A DNA stretch of 64,000 nt from Mangrovibacillus cuniculi (GCF_015482585.1 NZ_CP049742.1:198501-262500), one strand, 5' to 3'. Numbered from the stretch's first letter, positions 16,473 to 25,857 are shown. Notes: generated by a model not told the origin, from the sequence alone. Numbers and translations are program-made.

Positions 16473-17498
16473 ATGAAACGTTTGATGAGTTATTTACTTC
16501 TCCTGCTTCTTTTAAGTGGTTGCGCTAAGGAAACGACCGCAGTTCCGAACAAAACGGAGGTAAAAGAGAGAATTCATATCGGCTTTTCCATGGATACGTT
16601 AGAAGAAGAGCGTTGGTTACGCGATCGAGATTTGTTTAAAGAATCAGCAGAACGCTTAGGAGCTAAGGTAACTATTATGGCTGCAAGTGGAGATGATGCC
16701 TTGCAAATTGTCCAAGCAGAGCAGCTGATTCAATTAGGTGTCGATGTGTTAGTAGTGGTGCCGCATAACGCCGAGGCGACCGCAGCGATTGTAGCAAAAG
16801 CTCACGATGCAGGAATTAAAGTGATGTCCTACGACCGGCTTATTAAGAATGCGGACTTAGATTTATATGTATCCTTTGATAATGAGAAAGTAGGAGAAAT
16901 GCAAGCGGAAGCGATAACGAAATTGGTTCCGAAGGGGAAGTACGTTTATATTGGCGGGGCGGAAACAGATAATAATGCGCATCTTTTTAAGAAGGGTGTA
17001 TTTAATGTGTTGCAACCGTTAATTGAAAAAGGTGATATAACGGTGGTGTACGATCAGTGGACGAAGAACTGGTTACCGTCAAATGCATTTGAAAATATGC
17101 GATCTGCAATAGAGGCAAACAACCGTGAAATTGATGCGGTTATTGCAGCGAATGATGCTACAGCTGGAAGTGCGACGAAGGTTTTGGCTGCATATGGACT
17201 GTTGGGAGAGATTCCAGTCGCTGGACAGGACGCGGAGTTGGCTGCTGTGAGAAGGATTGTGGAAGGAACGCAAACGATGACGGTATACAAACCAATTAAC
17301 ATTTTAGCGGAGGCAGCTGCTGAGTTAGCGGTGAAGATGGCGAGGGATGAGGATGTTGGAGCGGATCGAAAAGTAAACAACGGTAAGATTCAAGTTCCGT
17401 CTGTGTTGCTGTCTCCGATTGCTGTGGATCAAGAGAATGTGGTAGAAACGGTGATTGCAGATGGATTTCATGACTATGACGATGTGTTTGGGGATTGA
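16473..17498 (+). CDS. Second sugar-binding lipoprotein (XylF/ChvE type)
   Basis: A 341-residue lipoprotein with a signal peptide ending in the lipobox LSGC near residue 16. The type-1 binding fold has IGFSMDTLEEERW, VVVPHNAEATAAIV, VMSYDRLI, YVSFDNEKVG and YIGGAETDNNA. It is homologous to the binding protein at 7187 but is the last gene of the sensor operon, so the one transporter may be served by two binding proteins of different specificity. The ATG at 16473 is favoured because AAGGAGG is 9 bases upstream; an ATG 6 bases earlier is too close. Confidence 0.88.
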   Translation: MKRLMSYLLLLLLLSGCAKETTAVPNKTEVKERIHIGFSMDTLEEERWLRDRDLFKESAERLGAKVTIMAASGDDALQIVQAEQLIQLGVDVLVVVPHNAEATAAIVAKAHDAGIKVMSYDRLIKNADLDLYVSFDNEKVGEMQAEAITKLVPKGKYVYIGGAETDNNAHLFKKGVFNVLQPLIEKGDITVVYDQWTKNWLPSNAFENMRSAIEANNREIDAVIAANDATAGSATKVLAAYGLLGEIPVAGQDAELAAVRRIVEGTQTMTVYKPINILAEAAAELAVKMARDEDVGADRKVNNGKIQVPSVLLSPIAVDQENVVETVIADGFHDYDDVFGD

Positions 17499-17514
17499 GA
17501 AGGTTGTTAAAAGG

Positions 17515-17720
17515 GCGAGAAGGTAAGGTAGAGAGCAGTCAGCGGTGGAAGGCGGTCGTCAAAAGCGTTAGAAGGTGGGGTAGAGAGCCGTCAGTGGTGG
17601 GAGGCGGTCGTTAAAAGCGTCAGAAGGTGGGTTAGAGAGCCGTCAGCGATGGGAGGCGGTCGTCAAAAGCGTGAGAATGCGGGATAGAGAGCCGTCAGCA
17701 CAGTTAGACGGTCGCCAAAA
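17515..17720. repeat. Tandem array, 52-bp unit, about 4 copies
   Basis: The landmark GAGAGC(C/A)GTCAG recurs at 17531, 17583, 17635 and 17687, an exact 52-bp step. Units contain facing CCGTC and GACGG-like arms (clearest in the last unit). The array fills the gap between the convergent ends of the sugar lipoprotein gene and the LysR gene. No other terminator was found there. Confidence 0.9.
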
Positions 17721-17756
17721 CCACTTTTCTGCTAGTCACGCGACCGTCTACTTACT

Positions 17757-18599
17757 TCACTTTAGCATTGCGAGCACTTTTTTACCTACACTCTCTTCCC
17801 TTGCGATCAAGCTAACTGTTCGTTTAATAGGAAATCCTTCAATTGGTATCGCTCTAACATTAGGAGAGATACCTTTTGTAAAGATTTCTGGCAAAATAGA
17901 AATGCCAATGTTCGCTTCAATAAACCCCAAAATGCTGTGGCCGAATTCTATTTCTGCTTGAATATTCAACGTAGCATTTCTTTCAACAAAAGCATCTTGT
18001 ATTAATCTTCTTGCATCACATGTTTCCAAAAGCATAACAAACTCTTCATCCTTTATTTCTTTAAACGTAACAGATTCTCTGCTGCCAAATAGGAGATGGT
18101 CCTTATGAGCAAATAACAAAAAAGACTCCGAAAATACTGGCGTAGAAAAATAGCTATGTTGTATACCTGTCTCATCAAAGAGGGCTACGTCTATCTTCCC
18201 CTCATTCAACCCTTCTAATAATTCCACATAACTATGAGAAATTTTCAGCGAATAATCCGAGCGATTGGCGGAGGCTAATTTCGTAGGTAAATAAGAAGTA
18301 GCAACGCTTGGCCAAGCTCCAATTGTGACCCCCATCAACCCCTGTTCAAGAGCAATCGCTTTTTTTACCGTGTTTAATTCTTTTAAAATCCGCTGACTAA
18401 CTGGCAACAATCTTTCACCAGCTTGCGTGAGAGAAACACCAACCGTAGTCCTTTTAAACAAAGAAGCTCCTAAATCATTCTCTAGGTTTTTAATTTGTTT
18501 ACTAAGTGCAGGTTGACTCATATGTAAAAGTTCACTAGCTTTCGTTAAGCTTTGTGTTTCTGCTGTTAATTGAAATGCTTCTAACCATTCGAATCTCAT
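17757..18599 (-). CDS. LysR-family transcriptional regulator
   Basis: A 280-residue LTTR. The N-terminal winged HTH reads MRFEWLEAFQLTAETQSLTKA and SQPALSKQIKNLENDLGASLF; the effector domain begins at about residue 90. GAGGGACAAAAC precedes the ATG at 18599, so a longer upstream reading is rejected. It is transcribed away from a DJ-1/PfpI gene and a quinol monooxygenase gene. LTTRs commonly regulate the divergent unit, and a good inverted repeat lies between them, so it probably controls these two genes. The effector is unknown, perhaps a quinone or other electrophile. Confidence 0.9.
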   Translation of the reverse strand: MRFEWLEAFQLTAETQSLTKASELLHMSQPALSKQIKNLENDLGASLFKRTTVGVSLTQAGERLLPVSQRILKELNTVKKAIALEQGLMGVTIGAWPSVATSYLPTKLASANRSDYSLKISHSYVELLEGLNEGKIDVALFDETGIQHSYFSTPVFSESFLLFAHKDHLLFGSRESVTFKEIKDEEFVMLLETCDARRLIQDAFVERNATLNIQAEIEFGHSILGFIEANIGISILPEIFTKGISPNVRAIPIEGFPIKRTVSLIAREESVGKKVLAMLK

Positions 18600-18729
18600 G
18601 TTTTGTCCCTCATAACTTTTAGTTATTCCCACCAAACTTAGTGGAAGTACCAATCTATTTAAAGCGATGATAACCTATGGTTGTAGCAAAAACAAATGCA
18701 ACAACTTTGATTGATTTTGTTACGTTTAA

Positions 18730-18753
18730 CACTTTACTCATCGTGGTAAAGTG
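18730..18753. promoter_or_regulatory. Inverted repeat, likely LysR operator
   Basis: CACTTTAC (18730-18737) and GTAAAGTG (18746-18753) form perfect 8-bp arms around an 8-bp spacer in the divergent intergenic region. Size and place fit an LTTR binding site. Confidence 0.65.
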
Positions 18754-18828
18754 AGAATAAATAATTTAATAGTAGTGAAATATATATCGTTGGGATTTAT
18801 TAACTAAAATTTATTGGAGGAATGAACA

Positions 18829-19494
18829 ATGACTAAACATATTTTAATGGTAGTAACAACAGCAGATAAAATGAACGAAGGACACGAAACAGGACTATGG
18901 TTATCTGAGTTCGGTGAAGCATATGTAGAATTTGATAAATTAGGTTATGAAATTACCGTTGCAAGCCCTAAAGGTGGAAAAGCTCCTGTCGACGATCGAA
19001 GCCTAGAAGGTGGAGTACCTCAAGAAATCTTAGATACGGCGAAATATCTTGAAAACACAATAAAACTAGATCAAATCACAGATGCATCTAAATTTGACGC
19101 AATCTTCATGCCTGGTGGACACGGTACGATGTTTGATTTACCAGACAACACGAAATTACATGAACTAACTCGTGAACTATATGAAGCAGATAAAGTAGTC
19201 GCAGCAGTATGTCACGGACCAGCTGGACTAGTTGGTGTAACACTTTCTAATGGTAAACCACTAGTAGAAGGTAAAACAGTAACTGCTTTCACAGATGAAG
19301 AAGAGCGTGAGACAACACTAGATCGCTTTATGCCATTCCTTTTAGAGACTCGTTTACGCGAACTTGGTGCTAATGTAGTAGTAAAAGAAAACTGGGCAAA
19401 CCATGTACAAGTGGATGGAAAATTAGTAACTGGTCAAAATCCTCAATCTACTGAAGCTGTAGCAAAAGAAGTAGTTAACCTTTTATCAAAATAA
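18829..19494 (+). CDS. DJ-1/PfpI (class I glutamine amidotransferase-like) protein
   Basis: A 221-residue Hsp31/DJ-1-like protein. It has the family's long N-terminus (HETGLWLSEFGEAY), the catalytic elbow VAAVCHGPAGL with Cys near residue 125 and the oxyanion-side segment FMPGGHGTMFDLP. Such proteins act as glyoxalases or chaperones under carbonyl stress. It lies 24 bp ahead of a quinol monooxygenase gene, so the pair probably handles reactive carbonyls or quinones. A TTGGAGGAATG ribosome site precedes it. Confidence 0.88.
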   Translation: MTKHILMVVTTADKMNEGHETGLWLSEFGEAYVEFDKLGYEITVASPKGGKAPVDDRSLEGGVPQEILDTAKYLENTIKLDQITDASKFDAIFMPGGHGTMFDLPDNTKLHELTRELYEADKVVAAVCHGPAGLVGVTLSNGKPLVEGKTVTAFTDEEERETTLDRFMPFLLETRLRELGANVVVKENWANHVQVDGKLVTGQNPQSTEAVAKEVVNLLSK

Positions 19495-19518
19495 GTAGTT
19501 CTAACAGGAGGGTGTTTT

Positions 19519-19806
19519 ATGACAAATGTTGTCATTACAGCAGTGCTAAAAGCAAAGCCTGGAAAAGAAGCGGAAGCATTGGCAGCGCTGCAGGAAGTAG
19601 TAACACCATCTAGAGAAGAAGAAGGGTGTATGACGTATCAGTTGCACCAATCTTTGGAAGATATATCTACCTTTGTTTTCTACGAAGTGTGGAAAGATGC
19701 AGAAGCTGTCCAAAAACATGTAGAGTCTGCACATTACGTTACCTACCGAGAGAAAGCAGCAGAGCTATTTGAAGATAGAACTGTGTATAAATTAGCGAAA
19801 GTTTAA
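19519..19806 (+). CDS. Antibiotic biosynthesis/quinol monooxygenase (ABM, YgiN-like)
   Basis: A 95-residue ferredoxin-like ABM domain: ALKAKPGKEAEALAAL, EEGCMTYQLHQS, FVFYEVWKDAEAVQKH and a HY..YREKA helix. Dimeric ABM enzymes oxidise quinols or other aromatic substrates without cofactors. It is probably cotranscribed with the DJ-1-like gene. Confidence 0.87.
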   Translation: MTNVVITAVLKAKPGKEAEALAALQEVVTPSREEEGCMTYQLHQSLEDISTFVFYEVWKDAEAVQKHVESAHYVTYREKAAELFEDRTVYKLAKV

Positions 19807-19817
19807 CAATGATTGGT

Positions 19818-19855
19818 GAAAAAGCTATCTGTATTTTTCTGGATAGCTTTTTCCG
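19818..19855. terminator. Bidirectional terminator
   Basis: AAAAAGCTATC pairs with GATAGCTTTTT. T-rich sequence on both strands lets it serve the monooxygenase gene and the convergent MFS gene. Confidence 0.88.
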
Positions 19856-19868
19856 TTCTATTTTGAGC

Positions 19869-19972
19869 ATAACGTGCGCTCACGGAGGAGAGAATGCAGA
19901 GCAGAGCACACGTTAAAGAAATAACGTGCGCTCACGTAGAAGGGAAGGCAGAGCAGAGCACACGTTATTCCC
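19869..19972. repeat. Two tandem 52-bp units
   Basis: ATAACGTGCGCTCACG begins at 19869 and again at 19921. Each unit has outer arms AACGTG and CACGTT. A shortened single unit is present at 50059. It lies between convergent gene ends, as the other arrays often do. Confidence 0.9.
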
Positions 19973-19978
19973 CAAATG

Positions 19979-21235
19979 TTAATGTGCAGGCATAGCTTCC
20001 GCTTTTGGGCTTTTATCAGAGGACTTCCCTTTAATAAAAAAGATCACTGCTAACAAAATGACACCACCGAGTATCCCTGCCCCAATAAATGTTTGGTTTA
20101 GCAGGTCTTTCATTAAAACAGACATCAAGGGTGGACCAGCTGCAACGCCAATAAATCTGGAAGAGCTATAAAAAGAGGAAATGGTACCACGCTCTGCTTT
20201 TTCAATGTTTTCGGTAATAAGAGCATCCAACGTTGGAAGCAAAGCGCCAATGGATAATCCCACAAAGCTAGTTACTGCTAGTAGCAAATATAACTGCTCA
20301 CTTGTAAATCCTACAAACGCGACTGCAACAGACATTGTGACCAAACTAAACATCATGATCCACTTCATTAGTTTCAAGTCGCCTTTGATCTTTTTTCCTG
20401 TAATAAAGGAGGCGATACATAAAAATAAGAGAGGGATTGCCAATACAAATCCTTTTAAAACACCATGAAGGTCGTGAACTTTCTCCAAGTAATCAGACAA
20501 AAAGAAGAGAGTTGCAAACAGCACGAGCATCACGTAAGCGCCGACAAGAAAGACGGTGAAAATCCATTTGCCTTGCTTTTTGAAAATATCTTTCGTCTTG
20601 TGCAGAAATACTTTTATTTCAACAGGCTTATCCGTATTCTTTGGAGCTTTAATAAAGAAAATTACCAATAGAATTGAGATTAGACTGAAAAAGGATATCG
20701 AGAAAAACGGTAAAAACCATAAAAATGCCGCAAAAGCAGCACCTAAAATAGGGCTTAACACTTTACCAAATGTATTAGATGTTTCAATGGTCCCTAGACA
20801 CGAACTGGTTTTTTCATCATCGTCTTTGTAGAGGTCTCCTACTAAAGGAAGAATAATAGGTGCCGCACCTGCAGCTCCGATTCCTTGCAGAACACGGCCG
20901 ACAATAATCCATGTGAATGGATCGTTCATTTTCCATGAAGCAAATCCAGCGATTAATCCACCAATCAGAGACATAATTAGACTCGGTAAAATGACCATTT
21001 TTCGACCATAACGATCAGAAAGATAGCCCGCAATGGGAATTAAAAAAATAGATGCAATAGAATAGCTGGTGATAATCATGCTTGTTTGAAAAGAAGTCAC
21101 GCCTACTTTTTCTTCAAAGATTGGAAGAACAGGGATAAGCATGGAGTTTCCAAGCGTCATTACGAGCGGAATGGATGCCATACTTACGACACACCAGTTA
21201 CTTACTTTATTATTAGTTGTGCATTGTTCAGCCAT
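19979..21235 (-). CDS. MFS efflux transporter (DHA1-like)
   Basis: A 418-residue, 12-helix major facilitator protein. The DHA1 motif SDRYGRK follows helix 2, and the motif C-like region reads GRVLQGIGAAGAAPIILPL. It resembles Bmr/TetA-type drug or metabolite exporters; the substrate is not identifiable. GAGGTGACAAG precedes the ATG. It is monocistronic and lies between two convergent regions. Confidence 0.88.
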   Translation of the reverse strand: MAEQCTTNNKVSNWCVVSMASIPLVMTLGNSMLIPVLPIFEEKVGVTSFQTSMIITSYSIASIFLIPIAGYLSDRYGRKMVILPSLIMSLIGGLIAGFASWKMNDPFTWIIVGRVLQGIGAAGAAPIILPLVGDLYKDDDEKTSSCLGTIETSNTFGKVLSPILGAAFAAFLWFLPFFSISFFSLISILLVIFFIKAPKNTDKPVEIKVFLHKTKDIFKKQGKWIFTVFLVGAYVMLVLFATLFFLSDYLEKVHDLHGVLKGFVLAIPLLFLCIASFITGKKIKGDLKLMKWIMMFSLVTMSVAVAFVGFTSEQLYLLLAVTSFVGLSIGALLPTLDALITENIEKAERGTISSFYSSSRFIGVAAGPPLMSVLMKDLLNQTFIGAGILGGVILLAVIFFIKGKSSDKSPKAEAMPAH

Positions 21236-21312
21236 CTTGTCACCTCGTCCATGTCATAGATTCTGCTATTAAGTATTTGTTGGGTAGCGTTAGTAAATAC
21301 ATGGGTAAAAAA

Positions 21313-21347
21313 GTAAAAAAACTTCCGAACATATTGCTCGGAAGTCT
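21313..21347 (-). terminator. Terminator of the first subtilisin gene
   Basis: On the minus strand ACTTCCGA and TCGGAAGT form an 8-bp stem followed by seven T (seen as AAAAAAA at 21314-21320). Confidence 0.88.
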
Positions 21348-21356
21348 TCTTAAACA

Positions 21357-22610
21357 TTATTTTACTGTTGGGAAACCAAATCCAGATGCAATGTCATCAC
21401 CAGCAGCTGCATGTAATCCACCGTTGATATCATTTGCTTTCGCACGATTTTGTAGCTCTGTACGTAATTGTTGTGCAGATAAAGATGGATTCTGTGCCCA
21501 GATTTTTGCAGCTAAACCAGAAACGTGTGGAGTAGCCATGGAAGTTCCACTGATGGAGTTGTATCCACCATCAATCCAAGTAGATAAGATATTTCGACCT
21601 GGTGCCGATAGTTCTACATCTTTTTCCGTAATGGAGAAATCACCAGCTGTAGCTTTGACACCACGTGAAGAGAAATCTGCTACTCGGTAGGTACCATTTT
21701 CAAATGTGTTCTCAAGAGCAGCAACGGCAATTGCTTCTGGAAGTGCTCCAGGGTAACCGATTGTATTTTCGTTAGGACCAGAGTTACCAGCAGCAGCAAC
21801 AACTAAAGCACCGTTAGCGTTAGCGTATTTTACTGCGTCAGTGATTAACGTGTCTTTACCAGAGGAACCAAGCGACATCGAGATGATTGTTTTAACTCCT
21901 AAACGTTTTCCTTCATCTGCAGCATGGCGGATAGCATAGGCAATGTCATCAGAGAAACCAGAGCCTGTATTACCTAAAACTTTATACGCCCATAGACTTG
22001 CTTCTGGTGCTACACCGTAGATTCCTGTCTTATTCGAGCCGCCATCAGCTAATACCGTACCAGCAACGTGTGTTCCGTGACCGTTTAAATCTGAACAGCT
22101 ACCGTTACGAAGAGGGAAAAGGAAACCAGTGAAATCCTTACACTGTTCCACTCTGCTTGCTAAGTCTTGGTGATCCTTCTTAGCACCAGTATCTAATACT
22201 GCAACACGTACATCTTTTCCGCCAGAAGTAGCTGTAATGTTAGCATCTTCATACATTGCTTCAATTCCCCAAGGAGTTTGGTCGGTTGGTGCAGCAGCAC
22301 TTGGTCTTAAATCAATTAGATCAACGTGTACTTCGGATACTTTATTAATTGTAATATTCTTGTTTTTCTTTAACGCTTCATATTGATTTTGGTTTACAGT
22401 TGTTGAGAATGTCTTCTCATCTAATTCCCAACGTACACCATATTTCTCTTTTGCATTGGCCTTTTCTTTTTTATCAATTGTTTGAATGTAAACTCTAAAC
22501 TTTTCTTTTGTGTTACTATCGTCCGCAGTCGCTGCATTTACAGTTGGCTGGAAAGAAGAAAGAGTAAGTAAACTACCAAGTACAATAGAAGAAATTAATT
22601 TTGATTTCAT
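21357..22610 (-). CDS. Secreted subtilisin-like serine protease (S41-like), copy A
   Basis: A 417-residue preproenzyme with a signal peptide of about 26 residues, an I9 propeptide to about 115 and an S8 domain. The catalytic triad is Asp in VAVLDTG, His in GHGTHVAGT and Ser in ISGTSMATPH; the oxyanion Asn is in AAGNSGPNE. Two Cys (EQCKDF and GSCSDL) just before the His motif could form the disulfide known in subtilisins S39/S41 of Antarctic Bacillus, which this protein resembles overall (from memory, including the GFGFPTVK-like C-terminus). GGAGGCATATC precedes the ATG. It is the downstream member of a tandem duplicate pair. Confidence 0.93.
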   Translation of the reverse strand: MKSKLISSIVLGSLLTLSSFQPTVNAATADDSNTKEKFRVYIQTIDKKEKANAKEKYGVRWELDEKTFSTTVNQNQYEALKKNKNITINKVSEVHVDLIDLRPSAAAPTDQTPWGIEAMYEDANITATSGGKDVRVAVLDTGAKKDHQDLASRVEQCKDFTGFLFPLRNGSCSDLNGHGTHVAGTVLADGGSNKTGIYGVAPEASLWAYKVLGNTGSGFSDDIAYAIRHAADEGKRLGVKTIISMSLGSSGKDTLITDAVKYANANGALVVAAAGNSGPNENTIGYPGALPEAIAVAALENTFENGTYRVADFSSRGVKATAGDFSITEKDVELSAPGRNILSTWIDGGYNSISGTSMATPHVSGLAAKIWAQNPSLSAQQLRTELQNRAKANDINGGLHAAAGDDIASGFGFPTVK

Positions 22611-22655
22611 GATATGCCTCCATAAAAAATAATTTTTTCGCGTTAAGTAGGCAGG

Positions 22656-22682
22656 TCACCATTCAGACAAGCCGAATGGTGA
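22656..22682 (-). other. Hairpin between the two protease genes
   Basis: TCACCATTC and GAATGGTGA form perfect 9-bp arms with a 9-base loop. No T-run follows on the minus strand, so transcription of copy B may partly continue into copy A. Confidence 0.5.
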
Positions 22683-22724
22683 AATTAATAAACCCGCATA
22701 AATTTCTATGAAAATAGTAATCTC

Positions 22725-23981
22725 TTATTTAACAGTTGGGAAACCAAAACCAGCAGCGATGTCATCACCAGCAGCTGCATGCAATCCACCGTTAATGTCG
22801 TTTGCTTTCGCACGGTTTTGAAGTTCTGTACGTAATTGTTGCGCAGTGAAAGAAGGGTTCTCAGCCCAAATTTTTGCTGCTAATCCTGAGATATGTGGTG
22901 TAGCCATGGAAGTACCACTGATTGTGTTATAAGTTCCGTTGCTCCATGTAGAGAAGATGTTACGACCTGGTGCAGAAAGTTCCACATCTTTTTCTCCGAT
23001 TACATAGTCACCAGCAGTTGCTTTTACACCACGAGAAGAGAAGTCTGCAACGCGATAAGTACCATTTTCAAATGTATTTTCTAAAGCAGCAACAGCTACT
23101 GCATCTTTTAATGCCCCAGGGTAGCCGATTGTGTTTTCGTTAGGACCAGAGTTACCAGCAGCAGCCACCACTAAAGCTCCATTGCTATACGCGTAAGTAA
23201 CAGCGTTAGAAATTAGGGTATCTTTACCAGCTGAACCAAGAGACATAGAGATAATTGTTTTTACGCCCAAACGTTTACCTTCATCAGCAGCATGACGGAT
23301 AGCGTAAGCAATGTCATCGGAATACCCTGAACCACTGTTACCAAGTACTTTATATGCCCACAGCTTAGCGTCAGGTGCTACACCGTATAATCCTGTGCCT
23401 GTATCACCACCATCAGCAAGAACAGTTCCTGCTACATGCGTACCATGACCATTTCTATCTTCACATTTTCCGTTAATTAATGAGCTAGATCTTGCAGTGA
23501 AATCTTTACATTGCTCAGCATTGTTTTTTAAATCAGTATGTGTGGTTAAAACGCCAGTATCTAGAACTGCAACGCGGACATTGTTACCACCTGAAGTCGC
23601 TGTAATGTTGGCATCTTCATATATAGCTTCAATTCCCCAAGGTGTTTGATCTGCAACAGCAGCAGTTCCAGTAGATGGCTTAGCTGCGACTTGCACCTCA
23701 GAGACTTTACCCACGGTTAAATTTTTATTCTTTTGGAGCGCTTCGTATTGCGCTTGATTGACGGATGTGGAAAATGTATTTTCATCTAGTTCCCAACGTA
23801 CGCCAAACTTTCCTTTTGCAGCAGCTTTTTCATTCGAGTTAGTAGAGGTAATAAAGACTCTGAACTTTTCTTGATTACTTTCCGGTTCAAACGTTTTCGC
23901 TTCTGTAACAGTACTGAATGATGGGAATAATAATGCAGCTCCTAGTACAACAGTAGATAAAAGTCTTGATTTCTTTTTCAA
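22725..23981 (-). CDS. Secreted subtilisin-like serine protease (S41-like), copy B
   Basis: A 418-residue paralogue of copy A with the same triad motifs, the same Cys pair (EQCKDF, GKCEDR) and the same C-terminus; the S8 domains are clearly closely related, while the signal and propeptides have diverged. I chose the TTG at 23981 (AAAGGGTGG six bases upstream), giving a signal peptide that starts with KKKSR and a length equal to copy A. An upstream in-frame ATG near 24020 would add about 13 residues with no ribosome site. It degrades extracellular protein and belongs to the secreted-enzyme set of this strain. Confidence 0.92.
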   Translation of the reverse strand: MKKKSRLLSTVVLGAALLFPSFSTVTEAKTFEPESNQEKFRVFITSTNSNEKAAAKGKFGVRWELDENTFSTSVNQAQYEALQKNKNLTVGKVSEVQVAAKPSTGTAAVADQTPWGIEAIYEDANITATSGGNNVRVAVLDTGVLTTHTDLKNNAEQCKDFTARSSSLINGKCEDRNGHGTHVAGTVLADGGDTGTGLYGVAPDAKLWAYKVLGNSGSGYSDDIAYAIRHAADEGKRLGVKTIISMSLGSAGKDTLISNAVTYAYSNGALVVAAAGNSGPNENTIGYPGALKDAVAVAALENTFENGTYRVADFSSRGVKATAGDYVIGEKDVELSAPGRNIFSTWSNGTYNTISGTSMATPHISGLAAKIWAENPSFTAQQLRTELQNRAKANDINGGLHAAAGDDIAAGFGFPTVK

Positions 23982-24020
23982 TAAAATCCACCCTTTCAAT
24001 CTGTAATGATGAATATTCAA

Positions 24021-24372
24021 ATAATATTCACAATTCAGATATTATCAGAGGTACGGTTGTTTATATACCGGTTAATTAGGCCTATTAGATAATTCAGATA
24101 ATAAAATAATGCCAATAATACTACCTTAAATAAAACGAAAGACTTATAATTAATCTAAATATTTGGAAAATTAAAGTGTTAATAAAACGACTCTTGAATT
24201 ATTATCTTAAGTCGTAAGGGTACTTGGGAAAATAACTTGTATGGAACACTATTTTAAGACTCATGGAGAGGGAATTTTATTATTGGATAAAATAAACCGA
24301 TGTTTCGTAGAGAGGTAAAAAGGATAGTAACAATAAAGAGTAGAAATTTAAATTAGAGCAGGAGGGAATACA
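24021..24372. other. Intergenic region between divergent protease and ALDH genes
   Basis: AT-rich, about 350 bp; it must hold the promoters of both genes. GCAGGAGG marks the ALDH ribosome site. I see no repeat, operator palindrome or small gene in it. Confidence 0.6.
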
Positions 24373-25767
24373 ATGTTTTTACATAAAAATTATATAAATG
24401 GTGAGTGGATCGAAACGGAAGAGAAAGTAGAGGTAGTGAACCCAGCTACATTAGAGGTATTAGGGACAGTACCTGACGCTTCAGAAAAAGAAGCGAAAAG
24501 TGCAGTAGATGCCGCACACCAAGCATTAGCTGGCTGGGCTGGTTTATCGGCATATGAGCGTAGTGAGTATCTGGCTAACTGGAGTCGTCTAATTGATGAG
24601 GAGCAAGAGGAATTAGCGAAAATTATGACGTTGGAGCAAGGAAAGCCTAAGAAAGATGCTATCGGTGAACTAGTGTACGGAAATGCCTATATGAAGTGGT
24701 ATGCAGAAGAAGCCAAGCGGGTGTATGGAGAGATCATCCCTGCATCGACGAAAGATAAACGAATTTTTGTAAAACATGAACCTGTTGGAGTAGTTGCAGC
24801 TATCACCCCGTGGAACTTTCCGGCAGCGATGATAACTCGAAAGTTTGCACCAGCGCTTGCAGCTGGATGTACTGTCGTACTAAAACCTTCGGAAGAAACA
24901 CCGTTTACCGCTTTAAAATTAGCGGAGCTAGCAGAGAAAGTGGGAATACCTAAAGGTGTCATCAACATCGTAACCGGTGATGCTAAGACAATTGCAGGTG
25001 TATGGCAAAAAGATGCGCGTGTTCGCAAAATAACGTTTACAGGGTCTACACCAGTTGGGAAAATCCTAATGAAAGACGCTGCGGAGACAATGAAAAAGAT
25101 TTCTTTAGAACTTGGTGGGCAAGCCCCATTGATTGTTTCTCAGCATGCAGACTTAGCAAAAGCGGTCGATGGAGCGCTTCAAGCAAAGTTCCGAAACGGT
25201 GGGCAAGCATGTGTTGCAGCAAACAGATTTTTGGTGCATGAAGATTTATTTGATGAATTTGTAGAAAGGATCACCGCTAGAACTGCTGAATTAGTTTGCG
25301 GGAATGGATTAGAGGAAGGGGTACATGTTGGTCCATTAATCAATGCTGATGCAGTGGAGAAAGTGGAGAAGCATGTAAACGATGCGGTGGAAAAAGGAGC
25401 AGAGGTTACTACGGGTGGAAAAAGAGCACACGTGGGAGCAGGTCACTTCTTTGAACCAACTGTTATTAAGGGCGCTACAGACGATATGCTCTGCTTCCAG
25501 GAAGAGACATTTGGTCCTGTTATCCCTGTTTCTACTTTTAAAACCTTAGATGAAGCAATCCAGCGAGCGAATAACACACCTTATGGATTAGCGGCTTACG
25601 TTTTTACAGAGAAAATGAATGAAGCCATTTATTTAATGGATCGACTTCAGTTTGGAATCGTCGGAATTAACGATGGATCCACTTCAGCAGCTCAAGCTCC
25701 TTTTGGGGATATAAAGAGAGTGGTCTTGGCCGAGAGGGTGGAAAAGAAGGAATTATGGAATATCTAG
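24373..25767 (+). CDS. NAD(P)-dependent aldehyde dehydrogenase (succinate-semialdehyde type) with apparent C-terminal frameshift
   Basis: 464 residues as read. ALDH motifs: [40 protein letters not shown] (catalytic Glu) and [12 protein letters not shown] (catalytic Cys), closest to GabD-type enzymes. The last 13 residues as read ([13 protein letters not shown]...) are unlike the family. Shifting frame by one base at the GGGG run (25705-25708) restores [13 protein letters not shown] and [12 protein letters not shown], with a stop at 25802. One base seems to be missing. This is either a real mutation or a sequencing error. The C-terminal strand contributes to oligomer and active-site structure, so a true shift could impair the enzyme. 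Confidence 0.85.
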   Translation: MFLHKNYINGEWIETEEKVEVVNPATLEVLGTVPDASEKEAKSAVDAAHQALAGWAGLSAYERSEYLANWSRLIDEEQEELAKIMTLEQGKPKKDAIGELVYGNAYMKWYAEEAKRVYGEIIPASTKDKRIFVKHEPVGVVAAITPWNFPAAMITRKFAPALAAGCTVVLKPSEETPFTALKLAELAEKVGIPKGVINIVTGDAKTIAGVWQKDARVRKITFTGSTPVGKILMKDAAETMKKISLELGGQAPLIVSQHADLAKAVDGALQAKFRNGGQACVAANRFLVHEDLFDEFVERITARTAELVCGNGLEEGVHVGPLINADAVEKVEKHVNDAVEKGAEVTTGGKRAHVGAGHFFEPTVIKGATDDMLCFQEETFGPVIPVSTFKTLDEAIQRANNTPYGLAAYVFTEKMNEAIYLMDRLQFGIVGINDGSTSAAQAPFGDIKRVVLAERVEKKELWNI

Positions 25768-25812
25768 AAGTGAAGTATATCTCTTTGGGTGGTTTAGATT
25801 AATGGAATAGGG

Positions 25813-25848
25813 AAAAGAAAGGGGTAGAATAGTCTATCCCTTTCTTTT
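25813..25848. terminator. Bidirectional terminator
   Basis: AAAAGAAAGGGGTAGA pairs with TCTATCCCTTTCTTTT (one G-T/bulge); it serves both the ALDH gene and the convergent small protein gene. Confidence 0.9.
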
Positions 25849-25857
25849 GATATCATA

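Noticed and set aside
17671-17961. A 96-residue plus-strand frame overlapping the end of the LysR gene
   Set aside because: It begins in the tandem repeat and runs antisense to a clear LysR effector domain.
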